Shown: positions 47,858 to 56,061 of the stretch, piece by piece
Layout: each line of letters opens with the position of its first letter
How positions within the stretch are numbered: the stretch's first letter is position 1
NCBI RefSeq assembly: GCF_024704725.1
Contig: NZ_JALIQS010000004.1
Span: 124,001 to 188,000, forward strand
From: Shinella sp. CPCC 101442
Lineage (GTDB): Bacteria; Pseudomonadota; Alphaproteobacteria; Rhizobiales; Rhizobiaceae
Reading direction: 5' to 3'
DNA: 64,000 nt
Position numbers and translations under genes: made by a program
Notes under the pieces: generated by a model
Seen by the model: only the letters and a program-made list of their open reading frames with translations
What the model was told of the DNA's origin: nothing
Databases searched by the model: none

Positions 47858-47887
47858 AATACCGGGCCTCCCTTTCGGAAGACCCGG
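47853..47887 (-). terminator. Rho-independent terminator after the semialdehyde dehydrogenase gene
   Basis: An 11-bp stem with GAAA tetraloop (CCGGG 47883-47887 pairing with CCCGG 47862-47866 and inner bases), followed on the minus strand by TATTTTTTT. Very strong. It physically overlaps the operator-like repeat of the next operon. Confidence 0.92.
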
Positions 47888-47914
47888 CCTTGTCCGGCAA
47901 GCCTCAGGCTTGAA

Positions 47915-49432
47915 TCAGTTGAGGAAATCCTCGGGCAGCAGGCCCTCCGGGAAGTTCTGGTAGGAAACCGGACGCAGGAAGCGGCGGATCGACATCGTGC
48001 CGACGCTCGTCGCGCCGAAATTCGTCGAGGCCGGGTACGGACCGCCATGCACCATGGAATCCACCACTTCCACGCCGGTCGGGAAGCCGTTGACGAGCAC
48101 GCGGCCGGCCTTGCGCTCCAGGAACGGGCGCAGGCGCTTGGCGTCCTCGAGGTCGCCGGCATCCATGTGGATCGTTGCCGTCAGCTGGCCCTCGAAGTTG
48201 CGGGCAAGCGTTTCCATTTCATCGACCGAGGAGACACGCACGACGAGGCCGAGCGGGCCGAACACTTCTTCCGAAAGCGCGTGGTCGGCGAGGAACTGGT
48301 CGCCCGAGATCTCGAAGAGGTTCGGCAGCGCGTTGCGGCCGGTCGACTCGGTCGTCAGCAGCGGCTTGACCGTGTTGCGGCCTTCAAAGCGTGCCTGGCC
48401 GTCCTGATAGGCCTTGGCGATGCCGTCCGTCAGCATGGTCTGCGGTGCGACCTTGGACAGCGCCTCGATAGCAGCGGCGGTGAAGCGGTCGGCATCCGCG
48501 CCGTCCTTGACGATGGCGATGCCCGGATTGGTGCAGAACTGGCCGGCACCCATGGTGAGCGAGCCTGCCCAGCCCTGGCCGAGGCTTTCGGCACGGGCCT
48601 TCACGGCCTCCGGCAGAACGAACATCGGGTTGACCGAGCCGAGTTCACCGAAGAACGGGATCGGCTCGGGGCGGGCGGCGCAGAGGTTGAACAGGGCGCG
48701 GCCACCGGCCAGCGAACCCGTGAAGCCGACAGCCTTGATCAGCGGATGCTGCACCACGGCTTCGCCGACCTGGCGGTTACCGCCCTGGATGAGCGAGAAG
48801 ACGCCCGGATGCACACCGGTCTTCTGGATGGCGGCGAGAATGGCTTCTGCGATGATCTCGCCCGTGCCCGGATGGGCCGAGTGACCCTTCACGACGACGG
48901 GGCAACCGGCGGCAAGGGCTGCTGCGGTGTCGCCGCCGGCCGTCGAGAAGGCAAGCGGGAAGTTGGAGGCGCCGAACACGGCGACCGGGCCGATCGGGCG
49001 CTGGATCAGGCGGATTTCCGGGCGCGGTGCCGGCTGGCGGTCGGGCAGGGCGGCGTCGAAGCGGCGATCGAGGAAGTCACCCTTCTCGATATGATCGGCG
49101 AAGAGGCGGAGCTGGCCGGTGGTGCGGCCGCGCTCGCCCTGCAGACGGGCGACCGGCAGGCCGCTTTCCTGCGTGCCGATCTCGGTGATGGCGTCGGCGC
49201 GGGCCTCGATCTCGTCGGCGATGGCGCGCAGGAACGCGGCGCGGTCGGCACGCGAGGAATAGCCGTAGCTGAGGAAGGCGTCTTCGGCGGCTTCCGCCGC
49301 GCGGTTCACCAGCTCGACCGTGCCGACGGCAAAGTCATGGGCCGGGCCCTGGGCGGGCGAGGAGGTAAAGGTGCCGTTGCCGTCGAGCCATTGTCCGGCG
49401 ACGAGGTGTTTACCGTTGGGAGTGAAAGCCAT
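47915..49432 (-). CDS. 2-oxoglutarate semialdehyde dehydrogenase (2,5-dioxovalerate dehydrogenase)
   Basis: NAD(P)-dependent oxidation of ketoglutarate semialdehyde to 2-oxoglutarate, the last step of hydroxyproline (HypH) and sugar-acid routes. 505 residues, aldehyde dehydrogenase fold: FGASNFPLAFSTAGGDTA, GFTGSLAGGRALF, catalytic Glu in FGELGSVNPMF and catalytic Cys in GAGQFCTNPG; PTGVEVVDSMVHGGPYPAST near the end is typical of this subgroup. ATG 49432 is used; upstream in-frame codons look non-coding. Divergent from the reductase gene, single-gene transcript with a strong terminator. Confidence 0.91.
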   Translation of the reverse strand: MAFTPNGKHLVAGQWLDGNGTFTSSPAQGPAHDFAVGTVELVNRAAEAAEDAFLSYGYSSRADRAAFLRAIADEIEARADAITEIGTQESGLPVARLQGERGRTTGQLRLFADHIEKGDFLDRRFDAALPDRQPAPRPEIRLIQRPIGPVAVFGASNFPLAFSTAGGDTAAALAAGCPVVVKGHSAHPGTGEIIAEAILAAIQKTGVHPGVFSLIQGGNRQVGEAVVQHPLIKAVGFTGSLAGGRALFNLCAARPEPIPFFGELGSVNPMFVLPEAVKARAESLGQGWAGSLTMGAGQFCTNPGIAIVKDGADADRFTAAAIEALSKVAPQTMLTDGIAKAYQDGQARFEGRNTVKPLLTTESTGRNALPNLFEISGDQFLADHALSEEVFGPLGLVVRVSSVDEMETLARNFEGQLTATIHMDAGDLEDAKRLRPFLERKAGRVLVNGFPTGVEVVDSMVHGGPYPASTNFGATSVGTMSIRRFLRPVSYQNFPEGLLPEDFLN

Positions 49433-49509
49433 TAGACGTACCTTTCTGATGGGAAGAGGATTCGCCCCCGACATAGACACTTGCGGAGCGAATTGCACTT
49501 GTCGAAATC

Positions 49510-49530
49510 TTGTATACTCTATGTATGCAA
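49510..49530. promoter_or_regulatory. Candidate GntR operator in the divergent dehydrogenase/reductase promoter
   Basis: Inverted repeat TTGTATAC-N5-GTATGCAA between the divergent genes at 49432 and 49580. The TTGTAT half recurs at the other promoters of the cluster, so it may be the site of one of the two GntR regulators. Confidence 0.5.
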
Positions 49531-49579
49531 ATGTTCAATCGCCAACCTGTCGCGGTCGGCACAGCGGAAGAGACGAAAA

Positions 49580-50617
49580 ATGACGCAAACCTCCACCCTG
49601 ACGATTGCCGACCTGCATGAGCGCGTCGAGGCCATCTTCCGCAAGGGCGGTCTCAATGATGTGCAGGCCGCAGCACTTGCCCGCGTCATCGTTGCCGGTG
49701 AGCGAGATGCCTGCAAATCGCACGGCATCTTCCGCATCGAGGGTGCGCTGCGCACCGTCAAGGCCGGCAAGGTGAAGCCGGATGCGGTGCCGGTTCTGGA
49801 TCGCAACGAGGGTTCGGCCATCGTCAAGGTCAATGCCAGCGGCGGTTTCGCCAACCCGGCCTTCGAACTCGGCGTTCCCGTGCTTGCCGAGCGCGCCCGC
49901 AAACTCGGCATCGCAGCGCTCGTCATCAACGATTGCACCCATTTCTCCGCGCTCTGGCCGGAGGTCGAGGCCGTGACGAATGAAGGCCTTGCCGCCCTCG
50001 TGATGTGCCCGAGCTACGCGACGGTCGCCCCCACTGGCGGCAACAAGCCGCTGCTCGGAACCAATCCCTTCGCCTTCGGCTGGCCGCGCAAGGACAGTTC
50101 TCCTTACGTCTTCGACTTCGCCACTTCGGTCGCCGCTCGCGGCGAGATCGAATTGCACCGCCGCGCCGGAAAACAGCTTCCCGAGGGCTGGGCGATCGAC
50201 GCCGACGGCAACCCGACGACCGACCCTGAAGCGGCGCTCGCCGGCGCCATGCTGCCCTTCGGCGGCCACAAGGGGTCCGCCATCGGCACGATGATCGAGC
50301 TTCTGGCCGGCATCATGATCGGCGACCTGACGAGCCCGGAAGTGCTCGACTATCTCGGCACCACGACGCTCGCCCCTTTCCACGGCGAACTGATCATCGC
50401 CATGTCCCCGGAAGCCTTCGCCAAGGGCCGCCCCGGCGATCCCTTCGCCCGCGCCGAAGTGCTCTTCGAAGCCATCGTCGGCGGCGGCGCCCGCCTGCCC
50501 TCGCAGCGCCGTTTCGTGGCCCGCAAGGCATCCGAAACGAATGGCGTCACGCTGACGGCCGCCGAGACGGAGCAGCTTGACCGCCTGCTGGCTCTCGGCC
50601 TCGACGCGATCGCCTGA
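49580..50617 (+). CDS. Ldh/malate dehydrogenase-family reductase, probable 1-pyrroline-2-carboxylate reductase
   Basis: 345-residue type 2 malate/lactate dehydrogenase-like enzyme (HypS/LhpD class). Family marks: ERDACKSHGIFRI (catalytic region with His), INDCTHFSALWPEVE, GTNPFAFGWPRKD and LPFGGHKGSAIGTMIELLAG. Expected to reduce 1-pyrroline-2-carboxylate, made by the 3-hydroxyproline dehydratases of the cluster or from D-proline oxidation, to L-proline with NADPH. ATG 49580 is chosen as GACGAAAA precedes it. A shared terminator with the convergent LysE gene follows. Confidence 0.87.
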   Translation: MTQTSTLTIADLHERVEAIFRKGGLNDVQAAALARVIVAGERDACKSHGIFRIEGALRTVKAGKVKPDAVPVLDRNEGSAIVKVNASGGFANPAFELGVPVLAERARKLGIAALVINDCTHFSALWPEVEAVTNEGLAALVMCPSYATVAPTGGNKPLLGTNPFAFGWPRKDSSPYVFDFATSVAARGEIELHRRAGKQLPEGWAIDADGNPTTDPEAALAGAMLPFGGHKGSAIGTMIELLAGIMIGDLTSPEVLDYLGTTTLAPFHGELIIAMSPEAFAKGRPGDPFARAEVLFEAIVGGGARLPSQRRFVARKASETNGVTLTAAETEQLDRLLALGLDAIA

Positions 50618-50636
50618 CGTATATTTGACCTGCACG

Positions 50637-50665
50637 GAACCGCGGCGGCGCTGTTGCCGCGGTTC
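50637..50665. terminator. Bidirectional terminator between the reductase and LysE genes
   Basis: Perfect stem GAACCGCGGC/GCCGCGGTTC (50637-50646 with 50656-50665) filling the gap between the two convergent stops. There is little U-tract on either strand. Confidence 0.66.
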
Positions 50666-51298
50666 TCAGCCCTTCTGCAGGGCGAGATGGGCGCCAAGCC
50701 CGATGAGCACCGTCCCGCCCGCCTTGCGCACGAGGGACTGCACGCCGCTCGACCGCTTCAGCCGCGCGAGGATCACGTCCGCCAGCAGGACGCTGACGAC
50801 GTCGGCGAAAGTGAAGATCAGATTGACCATCGTGCCGAGAATGGCGAGCTGGGCCCAGATCGGCAGGCCGGCGCCGCTGTCGACGAATTGCGGCAGGAAG
50901 GCGAGGAAGAAGATCGCCGTCTTGGGGTTCAGGATCTCGACGGTGACGCTTTGCGCGAAAGCCCGTCGCCCGCCCTTCGGCGCCGCACCTGCCGTGTCGC
51001 CCTCGTGTGCGTCCGTCGAGCGGAAGAGCGAAATGCCGAGCCAGATCAGATAGGCGGCACCCGCGAGCTTGACGCAGGTATAGGCGACCGGAACGGCATG
51101 AAACAGCGCCGAAAGCCCGGCCGCAGCCGCGATGATATGGGCGTAGGCACCCAGATGAATGCCAAACACCGCCATCAGGCCCGCCGCGCGACCGCCCGCC
51201 ATCGTCCGGGCGGCGGCGTAAAGCATCGCGGGGCCGGGAATGAAGGCGAAGATCGCCGTGGTGACGGCAAAGGCAAGCAGCACATCCAGGGAAGGCAT
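50666..51298 (-). CDS. LysE/RhtB-family amino acid exporter
   Basis: 210-residue inner-membrane exporter with about six helices: AFAVTTAIFAFIPGPAMLYA at the start, then YTCVKLAGAAYLIWLGISLF and VEILNPKTAIFFLAFLPQF, the RhtB signature. ATG 51298. Its place inside the hydroxyproline cluster suggests relief of excess proline or an imino acid intermediate; substrate cannot be read from sequence. Confidence 0.88.
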   Translation of the reverse strand: MPSLDVLLAFAVTTAIFAFIPGPAMLYAAARTMAGGRAAGLMAVFGIHLGAYAHIIAAAAGLSALFHAVPVAYTCVKLAGAAYLIWLGISLFRSTDAHEGDTAGAAPKGGRRAFAQSVTVEILNPKTAIFFLAFLPQFVDSGAGLPIWAQLAILGTMVNLIFTFADVVSVLLADVILARLKRSSGVQSLVRKAGGTVLIGLGAHLALQKG

Positions 51299-51345
51299 TG
51301 CGGTTCCTCTCGTTTGTCCTGCGACCGTCGCAGAACCGAGCGCCT

Positions 51346-51385
51346 GCGGCAAACGAAAACCGCCCGCAGCGTCGGCTGCGGGCGG
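51346..51385 (-). terminator. Rho-independent terminator after the DapA-like gene
   Basis: An 11-bp perfect stem CCGCCCGCAGC/GCTGCGGGCGG (51360-51370 with 51375-51385) with GTCG loop, then TTTTCGTTT on the minus strand. Confidence 0.9.
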
Positions 51386-51417
51386 CGTTCATGTCGCGGA
51401 AAAGAGAGGAGGGCCAA

Positions 51418-52380
51418 TCAGGCCTTGTAGGTCTGCACGGCGCCGGGGAGCTTGCTCCATTCGGCATACCAGGTGTCGAACAGCTTCAGCTGGCTTTCGA
51501 CATAGCCGCGCTGGCTGTCGGAAAGCGCGTCGGTCTCGTTGAAGTGCAGCGTGTATTCCTTGTCGCCCTTCAGCACCATCATGTGCTTGAAGTAGAGGAC
51601 GAGGTCCGGACCTTCGTCGAAGGAGGAGAGCACGGCAAGCGCCGATTCCAGCTCCAGCGCGCGGGCGCGGGCATCCGGGTCGCCCTTGGCGGCAGCCCGG
51701 GCAAGCGCGCACATGTGCAGCACTTCCTTCGGCAGCACGCAGCCGATGCCGGTGATGGCGCCGACGGCGCCGGCATCGACGAAGCCGGTGAAGACGCAGG
51801 TGTCGACGCCGATCATCAGCGAGACGTCATCGTCGCGGCTGGTGATGTTTTCGGCCGCATAGCGCATGTCGGCAGCGCCGCCGAATTCCTTGAAGCCGAC
51901 AAGGTTCTTGTGGTCTTCGCGCAGCGCGAAGAACAGGTCGGCGCGGGTGGCGAAGCCGTAATAGGGGCTGTTGTAGATGACGGCTGGCAGGTCCGGGGCA
52001 GCCGAGAGGATCGCCTTGAAGTGGTTCTTCTGGGCGGCAACGACGGAACCGCGGGACAGGACGCGCGGGATGACCATGAGGCCCTGCGCGCCGACCTTCT
52101 GGGCATGCGCAGCGTGGGCGACGGCCGAAGCGGTGTTGACCGCACCCGTGCCGACGATGAGCGGGATGCCGGCCTTCACGAGGCGCTCGACACCTTCCAT
52201 GCGCTGCTCGTCGGTGAGCAGCGGCCAGTCACCCATCGAGCCGCAATAGACGACAGCGGACATGCCCTTGGCGATGAGTTCCTCTGCCTTGCGCACCAGC
52301 TGGTCGAAGTCCGGCGTGCGGTCGTCCTTGCAGGGGGTCATCAGGGCGGGGATGACGCCGGAAAAAATCTTGGCCTTCAT
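51418..52380 (-). CDS. DapA-family lyase, probable 1-pyrroline-4-hydroxy-2-carboxylate deaminase
   Basis: 320-residue TIM-barrel aldolase superfamily enzyme. Substrate-binding GTGAVNTASAVAHA, catalytic Tyr in PAVIYNSPYYGFATR and Schiff-base Lys in KNLVGFKEFGGAADMR. In HypD-type pathways it removes water and ammonia from pyrroline-4-hydroxy-2-carboxylate to give ketoglutarate semialdehyde, which the enzyme at 47915-49432 oxidises. ATG 52380. Own promoter with a TTGTCGACAA site, and a terminator behind. True dihydrodipicolinate synthase is less likely given the context. Confidence 0.87.
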   Translation of the reverse strand: MKAKIFSGVIPALMTPCKDDRTPDFDQLVRKAEELIAKGMSAVVYCGSMGDWPLLTDEQRMEGVERLVKAGIPLIVGTGAVNTASAVAHAAHAQKVGAQGLMVIPRVLSRGSVVAAQKNHFKAILSAAPDLPAVIYNSPYYGFATRADLFFALREDHKNLVGFKEFGGAADMRYAAENITSRDDDVSLMIGVDTCVFTGFVDAGAVGAITGIGCVLPKEVLHMCALARAAAKGDPDARARALELESALAVLSSFDEGPDLVLYFKHMMVLKGDKEYTLHFNETDALSDSQRGYVESQLKLFDTWYAEWSKLPGAVQTYKA

Positions 52381-52474
52381 ATCGGTCTCCTTTGGCAACT
52401 CGTCGGGTGGTCAGCCGGCACGATGCCTCAGGCCTCCCCCTCTCTGATTTTGGGTATAGCATCTTGCATTTTAT

Positions 52475-52495
52475 TTGTCGACAAGAAAAATACAA
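52475..52495 (-). promoter_or_regulatory. GntR operator upstream of the DapA-like gene
   Basis: The palindrome TTGTCGACAA (52475-52484) is followed by GAAAAATACAA. A nearly identical element (19 of 21 positions) precedes the GntR gene at 53212-53232. It is about 95 bases before the DapA-like ATG. Confidence 0.62.
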
Positions 52496-52501
52496 CGTCG
52501 A

Positions 52502-53200
52502 CTATAGGGCGATATCGAGCCTGTCATTGCGGCTGAAAAGCTTCTGCACCTGGGCGACGATCGCCTCGGCATGCGCCTTGCCGAGCCGGTCGGCCTCGTC
52601 GATGTCGCGCGCCTCGATGGCCGCGATGATGGCGGCATGTTCATCGACGAAGCGCTGCGGGAACTGTTCCTCGTAGGATTGATAATAGAGCTGCAGGATG
52701 CGCCGACCCTCGTCGAGCAGCCGGCGAAACAGGCTGGTGAAATAGGGGTTGCGGCCAGCCTCGGCGATCGACGCGTGGAAGGCGGCGTTGGTGGCGATCA
52801 TCGTCAGGGAATCACGCGCGGCGAGCGCTGCCGCATAGTCCTCGTGAAACCCCCTGATGACGGCGAGGTCTTCTGGCCGGTGGCTCTGCGCAGCGAGCCG
52901 CGTCGTCACGCGGTACATCAGCACCAGCGCATCGAAGAAGGTGTGGAGGTTCATGAAGTCGATATTCGACACCATGGTCGAGCGGTTCGGCAGGGTCTCG
53001 ATCAGCCCTTCGCCGGCCAGCCGCACCAGCGCCTCGCGGATCGGCGTGCGCGACATCTTGAATCGCTCGGCCAGCTGCACCTCGTCGATCGGGCTGCCGG
53101 GCGCGATCTTCAGGTCGAGAATCTCGTCGCGCAGCAGGTCGTAGACCATTTTGACGCCGGAGCCGCGTTTACGCTCGGGCAGGGAATCGGTTTCGGTCAT
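52502..53200 (-). CDS. GntR-family (FCD) transcriptional regulator
   Basis: 232 residues: an N-terminal winged helix (GVKMVYDLLRDEILDLKIAPG, then LAERFKMSRTPIREALVRLAG) and a helical FCD ligand domain (NAAFHASIAEAGRNPYF, FVDEHAAIIAAIEARDIDEA) with metal-type His positions. ATG 53200 is supported by GAGG seven bases upstream. A TTGTCGACAA site lies 12 bases before the start and another before the DapA-like gene downstream, so autorepression and control of that gene are likely. Confidence 0.9.
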   Translation of the reverse strand: MTETDSLPERKRGSGVKMVYDLLRDEILDLKIAPGSPIDEVQLAERFKMSRTPIREALVRLAGEGLIETLPNRSTMVSNIDFMNLHTFFDALVLMYRVTTRLAAQSHRPEDLAVIRGFHEDYAAALAARDSLTMIATNAAFHASIAEAGRNPYFTSLFRRLLDEGRRILQLYYQSYEEQFPQRFVDEHAAIIAAIEARDIDEADRLGKAHAEAIVAQVQKLFSRNDRLDIAL

Positions 53201-53211
53201 GGAAAATCCTC

Positions 53212-53232
53212 TTGTCGACAAAAGAAATACAA
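53212..53232 (-). promoter_or_regulatory. GntR operator upstream of the GntR gene
   Basis: The palindrome TTGTCGACAA (53212-53221) followed by AAGAAATACAA, 12 bases before the GntR ATG. Near copy of 52475-52495. Confidence 0.62.
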
Positions 53233-53391
53233 TTCTCTGCCCGCGCTATCAATCGTTTTAAAGGAGCCTTTTGGTAAAAGCGCCGTCAAGTCTCCGACAG
53301 GCGAGATTCCTGCAATTCCAGCGCTTTGCCGACAGAAAACAGAAAGGGCGGGAAAATCCCGCCCTGCATTCGGTCAAAAAAGATGAGACGC

Positions 53392-54057
53392 TCAGCCCCG
53401 ATGTTTGCGCAAAAACGTCATCAGCGAGCGGCCTGCGTCGAGGATATGGTCACGCGTCAGGCGCGCGGCGAGATCGGCATCGCCCTTTTCGCAGGCGGCC
53501 AGGATCGCCTCATGTTCGCGGCCGGCGCGCGGCACGCCGTTGGTGAAGGTCAATTGCGCGCGCAGATAGCGGTCGATGCGGTCGAGCGAGGATTGCACGT
53601 TCTGCAGATAATAGGGGCGGCGGGCCGCCTCGTAGAGGGTGGTGTGGAACTGGCGGTTGATCTCGCCCCAGCGGTGCGGGTCGGTTTCCCGGTCGAAGGC
53701 ATCGCAGTAGCCGCGCGCCCTGTCCAGCGTCGCACGGTCGAGATTGGGCACGGCAAGCCGCATGACTTCCGCTTCGATCAGGGCGCGGAACTCGAAGATC
53801 TCGTCGATCTCCTCGATGGACAGGCCGGCGACGACCGCGCCCTTGTAGCGCTGGGTGGTGATGAGACCGTGCTGCTCCAGCCGCGACAATGCCTCGCGCA
53901 CGGGGATGCGGCTGGTGTTGAACATCTGCGCGATCTCTTCCTGGCGCAGGCTGTCCCCTTCGGCGATCTCGCCCTCGATGATCGCCTTGCGCAGCGCCTC
54001 ATAGACGATGTCGGCCGCCGAAGCGGCCTGCCTGACATCGACGGCAGCAAATTTCAT
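53392..54057 (-). CDS. GntR-family (FCD) transcriptional regulator, second
   Basis: 221 residues. Winged helix [20 protein letters not shown], then [20 protein letters not shown], and an FCD domain with [40 protein letters not shown] and [24 protein letters not shown] 54057 is used; a frame-open ATG at 54153, next to the palindrome, is the alternative. Divergent from the proline-racemase-family gene, which it probably controls. Confidence 0.87.
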   Translation of the reverse strand: MKFAAVDVRQAASAADIVYEALRKAIIEGEIAEGDSLRQEEIAQMFNTSRIPVREALSRLEQHGLITTQRYKGAVVAGLSIEEIDEIFEFRALIEAEVMRLAVPNLDRATLDRARGYCDAFDRETDPHRWGEINRQFHTTLYEAARRPYYLQNVQSSLDRIDRYLRAQLTFTNGVPRAGREHEAILAACEKGDADLAARLTRDHILDAGRSLMTFLRKHRG

Positions 54058-54158
54058 CACGTCCAACCCCTGAAAACCGAGGTTCTGGTCATAGGCGGAA
54101 TCCGGCGAGGGGGCAACCGAGCGACTGTTTCGTCCACCTTTCGAAAACAGCATTGTAT

Positions 54159-54170
54159 ATTGGATCCAAT
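54159..54170. promoter_or_regulatory. Palindrome in the divergent GntR/racemase-family promoter
   Basis: ATTGGATCCAAT, preceded by ATTGTATA (54152-54159), 73 bases before the racemase-family ATG. TTGG-N2-CCAA symmetry resembles GntR sites and differs in its centre from the TTGTCGACAA sites of the first GntR. Confidence 0.5.
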
Positions 54171-54242
54171 TTTTCTATGAATGCTCGACCGCGTCGATGC
54201 GCAGCCTGCATCCCGCGAAACATCAAGACATCGGAGAGAGAC

Positions 54243-55274
54243 ATGCGCAGCAGCAAGGTCATTCACATCGTCTCCTGCCACGCCGAGGGCGAGGTGGGCG
54301 ACGTCATCGTCGGCGGCGTGGCACCGCCGCCGGGGGCAACGCTGTGGGAACAGCGCAATTTCATCGCTCAAGACAAGACGTTGCGCAACTTCGTGCTGAA
54401 CGAACCGCGCGGCGGCGTCTTCCGCCACATCAACCTGCTCGTCCCGCCGAAGGACCCGCGCGCCACGATGGGCTTCATCATCATGGAGCCCGAGGATACG
54501 CCGCCGATGTCCGGCTCCAACTCGATCTGCGTGTCCACCGTGCTGCTCGACAGCGGCATCGTGCCGATGGTCGAGCCGGAAACCCATATGGTGCTGGAAG
54601 CGCCGGGTGGCCTCGTCAACGTCGTGGCAACCTGCCGCAACGGCAAGGCCGAGCGCATCACCGTCACCAACGTGCCCTCCTTCGCCGACAAGCTGGATGC
54701 CAAGCTGGAAGTCGAGGGCCTGGGCACGCTGACCGTCGATACCGCCTATGGCGGCGACAGCTTCGTTTTCGCCGACGCCCGTGCGCTCGGCTTTGCCGTG
54801 ACGCCGGATGAGGCGCGGGAACTGGCCGAAACCGGCATCCGCATCACCAAGGCCGCCAATGAACAGCTCGGCTTCACCCATCCGGAAAACCCGGAATGGA
54901 ACCACATTTCCTTCTGCCAGCTGACATTGCCGGTCGAGGAGCGCGACGGCGCGCTGCACGGCCGCAACACGGTCGTCATCCAGCCGGCCAAGCTCGACCG
55001 CTCGCCGACCGGCACCGGCTGCTCGGCCCGCATGGCGGTGCTGCATTCCCGCGGCCAGATCAAGATCGGCCAAAGCTTCTCCGGCTATTCGATCCTCGAT
55101 TCGCGCTTCGATTGCCGCATCGTCGGCGAAACCACGGTCGGTGGTCGCCCGGCCATCGTGCCGGAAATCTCCGGCCGCGCGTGGATCACCGGCACCAGCC
55201 AGGTGATGCTGGATTCCGATGATCCATGGCCTGCCGGCTACCGCCTCGCCGATACCTGGCCGCGCAAGCAGTGA
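54243..55274 (+). CDS. Proline racemase superfamily enzyme, probable trans-3-hydroxy-L-proline dehydratase type
   Basis: 343 residues with the two-lobe diaminopimelate-epimerase fold: [15 protein letters not shown] at the start, [23 protein letters not shown] and [13 protein letters not shown]. The two catalytic positions are changed. The first loop reads PPMSGSNSI with Ser90 for the usual Cys; the second reads [12 protein letters not shown] with Thr256 for the usual Cys. Racemases and 4-hydroxyproline epimerases have Cys/Cys; trans-3-hydroxyproline dehydratases have Thr second. Thr256 therefore points to dehydration to 1-pyrroline-2-carboxylate, but Ser90 is less usual. ATG 54243 has GGAGAGAC upstream. 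Single transcript with a terminator. Confidence 0.85.
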   Translation: MRSSKVIHIVSCHAEGEVGDVIVGGVAPPPGATLWEQRNFIAQDKTLRNFVLNEPRGGVFRHINLLVPPKDPRATMGFIIMEPEDTPPMSGSNSICVSTVLLDSGIVPMVEPETHMVLEAPGGLVNVVATCRNGKAERITVTNVPSFADKLDAKLEVEGLGTLTVDTAYGGDSFVFADARALGFAVTPDEARELAETGIRITKAANEQLGFTHPENPEWNHISFCQLTLPVEERDGALHGRNTVVIQPAKLDRSPTGTGCSARMAVLHSRGQIKIGQSFSGYSILDSRFDCRIVGETTVGGRPAIVPEISGRAWITGTSQVMLDSDDPWPAGYRLADTWPRKQ

Positions 55275-55284
55275 CGTTTTGCTT

Positions 55285-55314
55285 TTCCCGGCGCGCTCCG
55301 TGGCGCGCCGGGAA
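55285..55314 (+). terminator. Terminator-like hairpin after the racemase-family gene
   Basis: A 12-bp perfect stem TTCCCGGCGCGC/GCGCGCCGGGAA (55285-55296 with 55303-55314), 11 bases past the stop. The U-tract is poor (GAATGTCTTT). Confidence 0.7.
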
Positions 55315-55347
55315 GAATGTCTTTGACGATATCGCGAAGAAGCAGTA

Positions 55348-55376
55348 GTCATAAAGTCATCCGATGATTTTATGAC
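55348..55376. promoter_or_regulatory. 29-bp palindrome overlapping a GntR gene start
   Basis: GTCATAAAGTCAT, then CCG, then ATGATTTTATGAC: arms of 13 bases with one mismatch pair. The right arm contains the ATG of the following regulator (55372). Candidate autoregulatory operator of that protein. Confidence 0.65.
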
Positions 55377-56061
55377 TTATCCGATGCGCTCTCTCAACAA
55401 AACAAATCTCGCCGACACCGCCGTGGATGCGATCCGTACGGAAATCCTCGCCCGCCGCTGGACGGTCGGCGAAAAGCTGCCGAACGAGGCGACGCTCTCG
55501 GCCATGCTCGCCGTCAGCCGCGGCACGGTGCGCGAGGCGGTGCGCGTGCTCGCCTCGCAGGGCTATATCGAGACACGGCAGGGCTCCGGCACCTATGTGC
55601 TCTCGACGGCCGATACGACGCGCCCGCTCACCATGGCGCGGCGCGCAGGCCTGCGCGACCAGTTCGAGGCGCGGCTTGCGCTCGATGTGGAGGCGGCAAG
55701 GCTTGCGGCATTGCGCCAGACGCCGACGATGGTCGTCGGGCTTCGCGCCCTGCTGGCCGAGCGCGGCCATTCCGGAGGCAAGGATCAGGCGGCGTTCATC
55801 GCCCGCGACTTCGCCTTCCACAAGGCGGTCATCGCCGCCTCGCAGAATGCAGTGCTTGTCGGCATGTACGAATTCTTCTCCACGCTGATTGCCGAAACCA
55901 TCGCGGCCACCCTCGAAGACGATCTTCCCGAACCCGACATGGCCGCGCATGCCGCCATCGTCGATGCCATCGAAAGCGGCGAACCGGACCGGGCTGATGC
56001 CGCCGTGCGCCGCTTCATGGCCCCCGTCCTCACTGCTCTCGACATGTTGCTTCTTTCATGA
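55372..56061 (+). CDS. FadR/GntR-family (FCD) transcriptional regulator
   Basis: 229 residues. Winged helix LADTAVDAIRTEILARRWTVG, then LSAMLAVSRGTVREAVRVLA and GYIETRQGSGTYV; FCD domain QFEARLALDVEAARLAAL, DFAFHKAVIAASQNAVLVG and AAHAAIVDAIESGEPDRADA. No ribosome site precedes either ATG 55372 or ATG 55384, and a palindrome covers the first, so translation may be leaderless. Its stop overlaps the next MFS gene (ATGA); a FadR-CynX pair is common in proteobacteria. Confidence 0.88.
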   Translation: MTYPMRSLNKTNLADTAVDAIRTEILARRWTVGEKLPNEATLSAMLAVSRGTVREAVRVLASQGYIETRQGSGTYVLSTADTTRPLTMARRAGLRDQFEARLALDVEAARLAALRQTPTMVVGLRALLAERGHSGGKDQAAFIARDFAFHKAVIAASQNAVLVGMYEFFSTLIAETIAATLEDDLPEPDMAAHAAIVDAIESGEPDRADAAVRRFMAPVLTALDMLLLS

